Shown: positions 47,128-57,184 of the stretch, piece after piece | How positions within the stretch are numbered: position 1 is the stretch's first letter | Layout: each line of letters begins with the position of its first letter | Assembly: GCA_021234155.1 (NCBI GenBank) | Contig: JAJEKV010000006.1 | Location: 25,292,369 to 25,356,368, forward strand | DNA from: Isoetes taiwanensis | Taxonomy: Eukaryota; Streptophyta; Lycopodiopsida; Isoetales; Isoetaceae | Length of the DNA stretch: 64,000 bases | Direction: 5' to 3' | Notes under the pieces: generated by a model | Seen by the model: the letters and a program-made list of their open reading frames with translations, nothing else | Databases searched by the model: none | Told to the model about the DNA's origin: nothing | Position numbers and translations under genes: made by a program

Positions 47128-49299
47128 TTGACAATAGGCTTGTTGTCAATCATTGTTCTTAGAGAGAAGAACAGGATAAAGCCTTTAAAATTTGTGCAAG
47201 AACACAAGAAAAATCCCACACTTTTACCTTTTGTCCGGCCAAGCATTATAGTGTTTAATATGACTTGCGGTACCGCTTTGTCCCGAGGCGCCCTAATGGC
47301 GGATTCTAGGTTTAGGTCGATGGCGAATCAAACATAGCGTTAACTCAAACATCCCAAGAAAAGGGATTTATTGATTATTGACCGATTGATCTGTCCATAT
47401 CAATGCGCTTCATCAGTCTTTTCCGAAGTAATCTTATCTCTAGATGTGAAAGAGAATGGTCATTTAGCGACGTGGGTTTGCGACGTCAATTACCTCCTTC
47501 ATCTAGACTCTTCAAAACCGAATCATGGAAAAATGGTTTTTTGGGGGCTTTAAGAGCTTGCAAGAGCTTGAAAAATATTGTCGGAACTATATCGAAACCA
47601 AAGAAGCACATATGGATACCGCCAATGTGGGGAAGAAGGTTATGATCTAAAATCTCATCTTTGGATATACAAGTAATTTAATGGCACTATGGAAGTTGAA
47701 AGATCAACATCAAGGTTGGAATCGGCAGCAATGCTTGAACTTGCAACTTTACCGCCAAACGCCCGATGATTTTGTGATATATGATGGTGGAGGAATTTAT
47801 GTTTCAATTGCACAAGTTCCATATGAAGCCGGAACCCCATTGATGAGGATTTTGAAAAGCCGAGATACTATGTGGCTACACCGTTGATGGCCTTGTTTGG
47901 AGATCCATACATGGAAAGTGGAATTGAACATAGCTCGTCGCTCACGCCAAGAAGAGTATCTAAACCGCCACCGTTACCTTGGAAGTCTTCAAAGCGAGCA
48001 TGTCATGGTGCAAAGGAAAATGGGCTTCAGCCTGGAGCTTAGGGATCACAAGGCGGTTGAGCTTGCCGACATCGCGGGGGGTTCTTCACGAACACCCAAT
48101 ACCGAAAAACAGACCTCTCTTCTGCTCCTACATGCCAAAATCAGATCCTTTGGTGCAGTTTTTAACGCCATGCTCGGGGATTGTTTTCGCTTCATGACTC
48201 ATGAACTTGTTCCGCTTTGAGCGCCTAAGATTTTATGGGTTGCTGGCCGATCGATTGTATGATCCGACAAACACAACATACAAGAGCAAAAAAAATCATG
48301 CTTTTTTTCGAGAAATCTCTTAACCTGGTTTTTTTAATTTCTTCATTATGGCCATTCTGAGGTTGTGGAGGCTGTTGCCTTCTTGGACAAGTTTGTTCAT
48401 CGAAAATCAAGAGAATTGTGGAGTTGGTTGAACCAAAATATTTTAATTGGTCATCTAGCAAAATGCTTTGGGAAGAAAAAATAAGTGTATTCTCTCGCAA
48501 CATTCATTCTAGAACTTTCTACAACATTCGAATTTTCTAGAAGGATTCCCTTAGGCTCACCCAAGATTCTCTTATATTTTAAAACTTTTTAAAACTTTCT
48601 AGAACATTCTAGAACTTTCAGATATGTGACGATGTGACATATGTGTCGTAGAAGGTCGCATGTTCCGTGAAAGGCACCATCTTCATTGTGCCCTTAAGCC
48701 CCAAGAAGCACATGAACTTTTAGTGTGAGCATTTCTAATGGATTGAGCTTCATCCGCAATAATTCTAAACCACCTAATGTTCTGGATAGCAGATTCCTTA
48801 GCCCTGGGGTCGCTTCTTTTCATCCTCTTCGATGGCTTTTTCAGAATTTAGAACAAATGGTTCCATATGTAGTAAGCACAATGTCGTGGCTTACAAAATT
48901 CAACACAATTTATTCTTCTCTCGATCTTCATGGTATATGTACACAGATAGTTTTGATGATGGTACTACTTTTTCCTTCAATTCATGTTCCCATTGTTTTT
49001 AAAGCGATTTAGGGCAAAACAATCAAGGTGCAAACAATCGGGGTTGGCAAGGAGTATAGAAAATGATGCGCCATCTTTAAGAGAGCTTGATTCACGTTTG
49101 ATAATCGAGCCATCGCGCTACAAAAGTTGACCTAGAGGATATTATGCTAGACACTCCACGTGATATTTCGTGGTGGATCTAGTTGGCTCTCAAGATAGTG
49201 TAGATTGGTTAGATAAGAAAGTCCTTGAGACTGGCATTTCATTTCGCGGCTTGTGCAACCAAGTGGGGCAACTTGATTTGATAACCGATTCTGCGTTGG
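47128..49299 (+). other. CACTA interior with unassigned coding-like pieces and an internal terminus copy
   Basis: At 47450-47484 a 33-35 bp copy of the left terminus (AGAGAATGGTCATTTAGCGA, then CGTGGGTTTGCGACG) recurs in direct orientation. Coding-like pieces at 47681-47887, 47897-48220 and 48358-48483 have plant-like codon use but match no family I recognise. A small GTGACG/GTGACATATGTG cluster lies at 48622-48662. Short AGATTC-like words occur at 48540-48570. Confidence 0.5.
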
Positions 49300-49669
49300 A
49301 TTTTTGTTTCAGCTCGTCATTCCAAAAAATCAACGCACACATTTGCCTTATGCGATGGAATTGTGGAGAAAAAAAGATGAAAATCAATGCATGTGGAAAT
49401 TTAGATATCGTTATTGGGATAGTTCCCAAAGTTATGTCTTCACAAAAGGTGGAGCAGATTTGTCAAGGCAAAAGAATTTGCGTGTGAATGATGTGGTTTC
49501 GTTTGAGAGAGATATCCAAGGTAAAAAATTTTACATCAATCATGGGCTAAGGATCCTTTCGCCGGTGCCGGAAATTGTTGTTGATGAGGATGCAAATGCC
49601 CCTTGCGTAAAGTTTTCAGCCGTTTGGAGTCGATATTTGGTATTGAAGCAACTTAAATTCTATCTTTGA
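49300..49669 (+). pseudogene. B3 DNA-binding domain, RAV/NGA-like, inside the CACTA element
   Basis: A 121-codon open frame (49304-49669) holds most of a plant B3 domain: LVIPKNQRTHLP near the start, WKFRYRYWDSSQSYVFTKGG in the middle, and KNLRVNDVVSFERD followed by KKFYINHGLR. In RAV/NGA proteins, [20 protein letters not shown] and LRAGDVVSF fill these places, so the DNA-contacting core is conserved. TTTTGTTTCAG directly before LVIPK looks like a splice acceptor, so this may be a 3' exon; the first B3 strand is not visible. The domain frame has no stops, unlike the nearby transposase. It could be a captured host exon or a gene used by the element. Marked pseudogene because no full gene is seen. 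Confidence 0.82.
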
Positions 49670-50559
49670 TATAACTATAATATGGTAGTTTTGAGCTCGA
49701 TTAGCTCCCCGGTTGATCCGTAATTTTTGAGCTCTAATTTAGCTTATGGTTGATCCAATTTTTGAGGCACCGCCTTTATGTATATAAGCATGATGTAGAA
49801 TACAAAACTGGATATATGATATGATATAGATTTTAAATCGGCTTTTCAAAATGGAATTTGAAGATAAAAATATGAAGAAGATGAATATGATCGTGGATGG
49901 ATATCAAGAAGATGAATGCCACGATGAATAAGGATATGACAATAATATTGCTTGTTTTAATTTATATAGGCCTATTTGTGCTATGGGTATTTTGAAAAAG
50001 CAGATGAATTTAGTGATGGACATGGAGTTGGAGATGGTTGATCCGCAATTTTGAGCTCATAATTTAGCTTCGGTTGATCCGGAGAAAGAGAAAAAGAAGG
50101 AATTAGAAATGACATATGGATTTACCCCCTAGAATTTCTACAACCAGAAGATTGGGTAGTCAAAAGTGGGACTCCCATATCCTCACCCAACATCTTTAGA
50201 GAAGCAACAAAATGCAATCCCCGAATGAGGAACTTGGTGTCCAAAGATAGTGGGAGAACCGCTTCCTCGACGACTCCTTGCAAATCCAAGGCATTAATGT
50301 CCCATGTGTCAAAGCTGCCCCGATCAAAATTTGCCTAAAATGCCATCGCCCACCGCATCGCCACGACAAATGTCACAAGAAATGTCGAATTGCCACGCTA
50401 ATTTGCTTTCTCGTGGATGCAAAACTAATCAAGCTTATGTTCAAGTGTTTTGAGGTATGCAGATTTTAGGTTGTTACACAAAACTTGCTCGATTTTTAGG
50501 TTGCTCGTAAGCAAAGATAGGTATACATAAATTTCATAACAGGCAAATGTCACGCGACA
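49670..50559. other. No recognised gene
   Basis: AT-rich. GTTGATCCG plus TTTTGAGCTC words recur at about 49712, 49752, 50036 and 50075, a loose repeat. No family recognised. Confidence 0.4.
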
Positions 50560-50825
50560 AATGTCACGACAAATGTCGACGCCGCGCATGCGACGTCATG
50601 TGACATTGGCTTAACCTAATTACGCCAAGACGTGCCGCCATCGCGGTAACGCCAGTCGCATGTGACTGGATTTTGACCGATTGACTATATCGCCGTGATG
50701 CGACGTGGTCTACACGACGATGACACGTATGCACGCATTTGCCGGTGTAACGCCAAAGTCGTAGGTGACCCGCATGTGACCGTTGACACACGTCCGGGCG
50801 ACGCCACGCCGCGATCGCGACGCTT
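50560..50825. repeat. Second CpG-dense, subterminal-like block within the CACTA element
   Basis: Repeated GTCACG, ACAAATGTC, GTGATGCGACG, GCATGTGAC and CGCCACGCC words, similar in kind to 46370-46900 and 57080-57160. An internal block of this type suggests a nested CACTA border or an internal duplication of the end. Confidence 0.6.
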
Positions 50826-51142
50826 GATTTATATAAAACAACTTTTTTCGGCAGATTCATTGTTATTTTTTTCGCTTCCTCTTCGACCTAGCGCTTTGGT
50901 GTTCTTCTTTTAACCATATCTTATACTTGTTAAGCGCCCTACATGGATCGCCATGGTCAATTTGATGATCGACGCACGGAGATGGCCAGAGAGACATTGA
51001 TGTTGTCTTACCACCGGGGGAGGCTGGATATATGAACTGATCACATGTAAGTTATCGATTCTTGTATTTAGTAGCCTAGACATATATAAACTAGGAGAGG
51101 ACGGTAATCGCGAAAGTAGTAAAAAAAAAAACGCAGTGTTTT

Positions 51143-51420
51143 TGGTCAAGGATACCTGGCCGCCTCCACCTTGAGTGGAGAGGACCAGGTGTGCCAGCCC
51201 AAACTCACCTTCATACCTTACTAAGTACAATGTAGATTACAAAATTGAGGTGTCGCGTAGTCAAGGTCATATGTCGACTTCACCTTGAGTGGAGGGGACT
51301 CTATGTATCTGGGCTAGCGCCTCCAAAAGATCTTTATTGAAATTGAAACTTATATAAGGGTCAGACGTGAAAGGGCATGGTCGGCTTCACCTTGAGTGGA
51401 GAGGACTACGTGTCCGGGCC
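51143..51420. repeat. Three dispersed copies of a CACCTTGAGTGGAG unit
   Basis: CACCTTGAGTGGAG followed by (A/G)GGAC occurs at 51167, 51281 and 51388 (spacings 114 and 107 bp). Each is preceded by a C-G-C/A-C-T-T/C-C context and followed by a GGGC(C/T) word about 25 bp later. The rest of each unit has diverged. Confidence 0.75.
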
Positions 51421-51430
51421 CACCGGCCCA

Positions 51431-51476
51431 TTTAGGATTTAGGGTTTAGGGTTTAGGGTTTAGGGTTTAGGGTTTA
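51431..51476. repeat. Interstitial telomeric repeat (TTTAGGG)n
   Basis: One degenerate TTTAGGA, five perfect TTTAGGG units, and a partial unit. Arabidopsis-type telomere sequence, here inside the transposon and far from any visible chromosome end. Short telo-box arrays can also act as promoter elements. Confidence 0.93.
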
Positions 51477-51888
51477 TACTACCATATATTGTATCTATCA
51501 CACTGCTCAAACTATTGTGCAAAGATATAGTACTTACCTTTTGTAATTGGCGAGGGACAAAATAGTTTCATGCATTGTAAAAGATGTATGGGGGGAAGAG
51601 ACGACTTAGAACGGTTGTTGAAGACCATCCGATAAGATTTGGTACATTTGAACAACCCACCGATCTGATGCTCGTCATGGATATCAAAGTTGGTATACAA
51701 TTATTATTTGTTTTTTTTTTTTTTTTAAGAGTATCTCTCCCAATTCAAGTATATATTCAAGATGTTTATGATATCTAAATATGTAGGTAGATGATGCCGA
51801 TGTCTCCTCCAAACTAGATGTGGATTTTGGTTTAATGTTGTCCATAGAGGCATATGAAACCTGAAGCAGAACCCGATTCATCAATAAT

Positions 51889-52608
51889 GTGGATGGGTGT
51901 GCCAACGCCGAAAGTGTTCCCCGCAGGAAAGAACACGGTAAGGGCTACAATCATGAGAACATTGCATGTGTCGTGACATTTTCCCAAGAACGCTTTGGCC
52001 TCACCGCCGAAAGCGTGAAATTTCAAGAATTGCAAAGATTAGTCCGACCTTTGTTAGGCAATCAAGAAGACATTTGGCTTGTGGCCAGAGACTTACCTAT
52101 CCCTATGGATCAAGAATTTGCTTATTGGGGAAGAAGATACATCATTATGCGGAGCCGCATTTGTCCGTGGTCGATTCGGCTTTTATCTCCCAGACGCTGT
52201 GATAGAAGTGGAGCGAGATACCCACATTCCATTAATGCCATATGTGTCCCGAGTACGATTGGAAAACTTGGCAAACTTTGACTAAATATGCTTGGCGATG
52301 AGGATTTATGGAATGAATTCCAATGCCGCGATAGAAAATGGGGGGCATGTGATGAGGAGTTGAAGTTTATTGATGGTCGGCCGTGGGTTCATGGCAATAT
52401 TGCAGGGTTCATCAACAGTTCTATTGACAAACCGTGAGCGATGCAATTGTGAATTTTAGAGTGTCAAGGAGGGGAGGAAGATTTTTTTTTACAAGATCGT
52501 AAAAAGCGTATATATCATGGTGTGTGCTATTAAAAGCATAAACATTGGAGATGAGTTATTTATCAACTATCGCTATGATAGACCTCTCCCATTTGAGATG
52601 GAACAATA
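51889..52608 (+). pseudogene. SET-domain-like methyltransferase relic
   Basis: Frames shift, but the order of motifs is that of a SET domain. VRGRFGFYLPDAVIEVERD (about 52165-52221) is upstream, GRPWVHGNIAGFINSS (about 52376-52424) resembles the SAM-binding N-x-x-x-F-I-N-H-S motif with the His changed, and SINIGDELFINYRYDRP (about 52540-52590) matches the C-terminal G-E/D-E-L-x-x-x-Y motif with its tyrosine. SET enzymes methylate lysines, mostly on histones. The N-x-H catalytic pair is altered and there are at least two frameshifts. It lies between the B3 domain and TNP2. Confidence 0.6.
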
Positions 52609-52927
52609 GTATTGTTGTAAAAAAAAGGAATAAAGAGGTTTTTTTAATATGTTTTTGTCATTCGTGAGTCTATACAAAATGGTTGTATGTATTTTATACT
52701 TATTACATTATTTGACATGATGGTTAATAATGTTACTCCCTCGCTTAATGAACTCATTCAGAGCGGTTCCATCCCGATCCATTAGTTCTAAGTTACGGTG
52801 CAAAGGGAAACCTATCGCCGTGGAATTTCAAGCCGAGAGCGCACCAATATGAAGATATTGCGCACGATCAATATGAAGAGGATGAAACTATTGACTTAAC
52901 CCGAGAACGAAGTCTTTGTGATTTGCC

Positions 52928-53400
52928 GATGCTCAATATGTTGCACGCCTTCAAGAATTACCCGATATTGATTTAGATGATGTCGAGGATGGTGGTGGAG
53001 AGGATATGGTAGAAGATGTTGATACCTTCGAGGATTGGTCGACCGACGATGACCCTATTGTTATCGAAGGGTAAAACGCAGCTTATTTCCGCGGCTCTAA
53101 CCTCTCGCTTGTCTGGCGGCCTCGCTAATTCTCAATCTCCAAACCAAGTTCAAGTGGAGCAATGCAAGTGTCTCTGCCTATTGAGGTGACATACTTATCA
53201 AGTCTTTCTATCTTACCACCATCTCCATCTTTTATCTTACCACCTTAGATGCGCAGTTATTGCACGAGAAGATCCTTCCAGAGAAGAACAATATGCCTAC
53301 CGACAGATCTCAAGTTAAGAAAATGATTCGCCGACCGGCCTTGGTTATAAAGTCATACATGCATGTCCAAATGATTGTATGATCTTCTATCCCCACCGAA
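52928..53400 (+). pseudogene. CACTA TNP2 transposase, N-terminal part
   Basis: A strongly acidic open stretch (52928-53074; DIDLDDVEDGGGEDMVEDVD) ends in TAA. After a gap with an acceptor-like TTAG at about 53248, AQLLHEKILPEKNNMP and then, one frame over, LGYKVIHACPNDCMIFY (about 53341-53391) appear. The latter matches the conserved L-G-Y-x-x-I-x-A-C-x-N-D-C motif of TNP2 proteins. Frameshifts show decay. TNP2 is the CACTA transposase that cuts the element ends. Confidence 0.85.
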
Positions 53401-54752
53401 AGCATGAGAAGTCCACTCATTGTCTCGACATGTAATGAACCGAGATACAGGAATGACCTAAAGGGAAAAACGGTACTCGCATAAGGTTATTCGACACTTT
53501 CCAATAATCCCAAGGTATATGCATCACCACTTCTTACAAATAGTTGTAAATTCACTTATTTTCTAGACTTATATGTTGCCTATAATTTATTCTATAGGTT
53601 AAAGTTGATGTTCCGTTGTAAAGACATTGGCTAGCCTAATGGATTCTCACGGCCACACATGCATCTAGTGATGATGTGATGCGAGTCCCGAGCGACAAAG
53701 AAGTTTTGAAGCATGTCGCGACATGGCCCCGACTTTTGAAAAAGAACCACGTAACGGGCGCTTGGGCCTCGCCACCGATGGCGAAACTCCATATGGTACA
53801 CAATCGACCGCATGGTCTACATGGCCGCTGATGATAGTGAACTACAACATACCCCCATGGTTGTTGATGAAAGTGGGCACATTATGATGACTTTATTGAT
53901 ACCGGGAAGAAAACCAAGTAATTTAGATGTGTACCCAAGAATAATTGTGGATGAGTTATCCCAGGAACACAGTATTCAGGTCTACGATGCCCATAAAATG
54001 ACGTTTTTAATCTTAGAGGTATACTATTGTGGACTATGCATGACTTTCCGGGGTTTGCCGAGTGTTCGGTTTAAGACATCGGGGCACTTCCCTTGCATGA
54101 TATGTGGGGAAAAGTTGCAAAGACCGCTACCTAAGCATCAAGAAAGTAGTATACTTAGGGTTTTAGGAAGTATTTTACCACGCACTCCCTTCGTAGCAAC
54201 AGACACCAAAGGGCAATCAGAGACTATACGTAACCACCAAGCGTAACTACTATACGCAGAATGGGGAGAGCGTTGGGATAAGAAGGAAGAGGGGGAAAAC
54301 CGCAAGGGGAAATCCGTGGGGGCACTCAAGAATCGAGGAGGTCGAGCCGACCCAGACAAAGGAGGGATGAGGAATTATACAAAGGTGGCGAGGAAGCCGC
54401 GGAGGAGGAAGTCTTTATCGCCAATATGAAAAGGAAGTCTGCTTTTTATAGACTACCATATTGGACCGACCTATTGATTCAACACCTTTTAGACCCGATG
54501 CATATCTTCAAGAACGTGGAAACTTCTTTATGGAAGCATGTATTTGGTCAAAAAAGACACAACAAATGCCGGATGGACCTTAAGGTAAGTAATACAAAGA
54601 AAGAGGCATGGATCCGAGGTGAAGGGCAAACCACTTCCTCCGCAAAATGGGTTATTGCTAGGGCTGACCATCGAGCTATTTATGATGATTTAAGGGCCCT
54701 TAGAACACCAACCGGGTTACATGCAATCATTGCGAACCGCATTCACAAGTAG
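53401..54752 (+). pseudogene. CACTA TNP2 transposase, central part
   Basis: After PRYRNDLKGK and a likely intron, RLGLATDGETPYGTQS (about 53752-53798) matches the N-V-R-L-G-L-A-x-D-G motif. The 53812-54246 region encodes MMTLLIPGRKPSNLDVYPRI, VYDAHKMTFLILEVYY and GHFPCMICGEKL, the DDE-type catalytic core with the CPxC-like finger degenerated to CMIC. The 54426-54752 region has AFYRLPYWTDLLIQHLLDPM followed by HIFKNV, the D-x-M-H-x-x-K-N motif. The matches follow the family order and only small frameshifts divide them. Confidence 0.92.
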
Positions 54753-56420
54753 TAAGGGAGTCGATTGGTTTAAAGTCCCATGATCGCATAAGTTCTTGCA
54801 TGTAAGCAATTGAAGTCCACATATATATGCACTACTATAAAATGTAAACCTATAACTTATATTTGGTGTTTGGATCATGCAGAGTTCTTCATGCCCCGAC
54901 CTTTAGGGGAGTTTTAGACAAGGGACCATTGAGGCAATAAGTGCCCTATCAAAGGTCATAAGGTTGTTACCATGTTGATTTAGTGGTCCCTGCCTATTTT
55001 ATTTGTGGCTAAGTTTTTTGTTTTGGACCTCATAGGTGGATGTAAAAAAAACTATACCGAAAAAGACTAAATTGAAGAGATGAAAGTGAAAATGGCAGAG
55101 GCATGTTGCTTGTTGGAGAAGGAGTTTCCTACGAGCTTTGATACCAAACCCATCTTTTGGTACATCTTATTGAGGAAGTGGAGCTCATGGAACTGCCGAT
55201 GGATGTTTTCTTGGAAAGGTTTATGAAGGTATTGAAGGATATGGGCGCCAAAAGAGCACGCCCAAGGTAGTATGGCAGAGGGATGGCTTATGTAAAGAGT
55301 CACTTTTCTATATGATGAATATATTTCCGCAGACATCCAGATGCACCTCGCTTATGGAGTGATGAAGGGACGAGAAGATTGTGGGGTAGTGGCAGAAGGC
55401 AAATGGTATGCGGTCATTTCACCGATATGATCATTTAGGTTAATCAATTTCTTCTTTACACCCGCACCAATGGCAAAATGGATTGCTCAAGTTATGAGAA
55501 CGCAAAGGAAGAAATGGAAGAGAAGAGGCATGAATGGAGACGACATAATAGACGAGCCTGCACTCGATGGATATGAACCCTTGCCGGACAAGATGGAAAG
55601 AGAATGGGTACTATGTGCTTTGACCGATGATATCACAAGGGGAGTATATTACCACAAGGAATGGGCATACGCACAAGGTGTCATGAAAAAGGTAGTTGCA
55701 ACAAATTATGTTGATGTCGAAATCGAAAGTATTTTCTTTTGATGTTATTGTATCTATTGACATTAATGGTGCTTTTTGATAAAGATATATCTTACTCCTC
55801 GATATGGTGGCATGGGACCCACTATCGTGAGTTCTCTTGACATACGGGTGAAGACTTCAGGATCATGGAGTCATGGCATCATTCACGATGGAGTTTCAAT
55901 CAAGTGTTGCCGATCGTAATATTGTGAAGCCACCCCGTGATTGGGGTCGGGAGGTTAAAGACTATAATGGAGGTGGATGTTGGTGGCAATTTTAAGACCT
56001 TCATATTCGATGTCGATTGGTTTGACCTTCAATTAAGGGGGCCAGCCTACAAGAAAAGTATGATAGAACAAGTGGCTTTTTTCATTGCCAACTCTAGCAA
56101 GATGTACCGGTAGTGAGACGCTTGTCCTTCCGCATAACCGTGTGTACACACATACACATATCCACTTCAAAATTTAGACCATCAATATCAATCTCACGCC
56201 CAACTTCTTTGACCAGATTTTTTTCTTTACCGATCGACAAGACCCAACATGGTGGTTTATCATACAAACTACACCGAGGGGGGACCCAATATTCCAAGGT
56301 GTTGTGCTAGAGGAGTCAATAACGCCTCAAGAGCCCTCCGCAGATCAAGGCATTCAAACTCACCGGAAAACGAGCATCAAGAGGTTGACCACCACCTCAT
56401 GCAAAGATTTACACCGTAGC
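54753..56420 (+). pseudogene. CACTA TNP2 C-terminal domains
   Basis: From about 55080 the frames encode CCLLEKEFPTSFDTKPIFWY then, shifted, IEEVELMELPMDVFLERFMK and VLKDMGAKRARP, which match the DUF4218 region of TNP2. Positions 55470-55742 are an open acidic/basic stretch with no specific match. FKTFIFDVDWFDLQLRG (about 55991-56041) corresponds to the DUF4216 strand VxFKCDWxD. KTQHGGLSYKLHRGGTQYS (about 56239-56295) is the frameshifted continuation. The order supports one long decayed transposase gene. Confidence 0.8.
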
Positions 56421-57079
56421 AATTCCAATAAAATATGTATGTACTTCGTGCATTTTAATACAAATGTTGGTATGTTAACAATGACGACCCTAGTTAGCAC
56501 CTAGAGGAGACGATCATTAAATTTATATGTCAAATATTATGCACATCCTCAAGGTAATCCTCTTCCGATAGGCTATGTCTATTGGTCTTCGTGGTGCAAT
56601 AAAACCCATTCAATTCAATTTTTTTTTTTTCCTCCCCTTTGGTATACATTATATTGGAGGAATAAAGAACTACCGGAACATGGGCTCAAAGAAGCCACAT
56701 AGGCTCAAGCATTGCCTCTAGACTAGAACATGCAAAGAGTCTTCAATGGTATCTTAGTTACTTCCGATTTTTTCTAACCTTAAACCAAAGGCCACCACCA
56801 AGTTAACCTCGATCATTGCTTAATTTGATGCTATCCACTAGCTTTCGTTGTGGATCACCGCTTCACCTTTCAAACAGATAATAATAATGGTATTTTGTAG
56901 GTGAACAAGTCCAAATACATAGAGTGAAGCATGAGGAGCCTATAGATGTTGAACGTAGGCGCATTTCTTTAGGGCCTAAACATGCTACCTAGGTTCAAAC
57001 AAGCCTCTTAGGCTCAAGCATTGTCTAGGCTCAAACATGCCCCAAAGATCAAACATGTACACAACAAAAATAAAAATAG
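56421..57079. other. 3' non-coding part of the CACTA element
   Basis: AT-rich; no gene. From about 56690 to 57060 a degenerate repeat based on AGGCTCAAGCATTGCCT and GGCTCAAACATGCC appears several times. Confidence 0.5.
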
Positions 57080-57184
57080 TTTAAACGACGCCGCTATAAA
57101 AAAATAACGCCGTGATGCGACGTATTGACGCCGCGAGACGCGACGACACGAAATGACGCTTAAAACTCATTTCTTAGTTGGGTG
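57080..57184. repeat. CACTA right subterminal and terminal repeat
   Basis: GACGCCG, GATGCGACG and GACGCGACGACACG words, then AATGACGCTTAAAACTCATT and the degenerate terminus. It is the inverse of the left end at 46352-46390 with several changes. The satellite begins directly after it. Confidence 0.65.

Larger units (their letters stand above)
46352..57184 (+). mobile_element. CACTA (En/Spm) transposon of about 10.8 kb
   Basis: The left end reads CACAACAAGAGAATGGACAT followed by TTAGCGACG, close to CACTA termini (CACTACAAGAAA type). The right end at about 57184 is a degenerate inverse: on the minus strand it reads CACCCAACTAAGAAATGAG, then AAGCGTCA. CpG-dense subterminal repeats (GCGACG, GTGACG, TATATGACACG) lie at 46370-46900 and 57080-57160. 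A plus-strand TNP2-type transposase relic lies inside, which confirms the superfamily. It also contains a B3 domain and a SET-like region. No 3-bp target duplication is visible. The right border is therefore tentative, and a nested second CACTA is possible. Confidence 0.75.
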
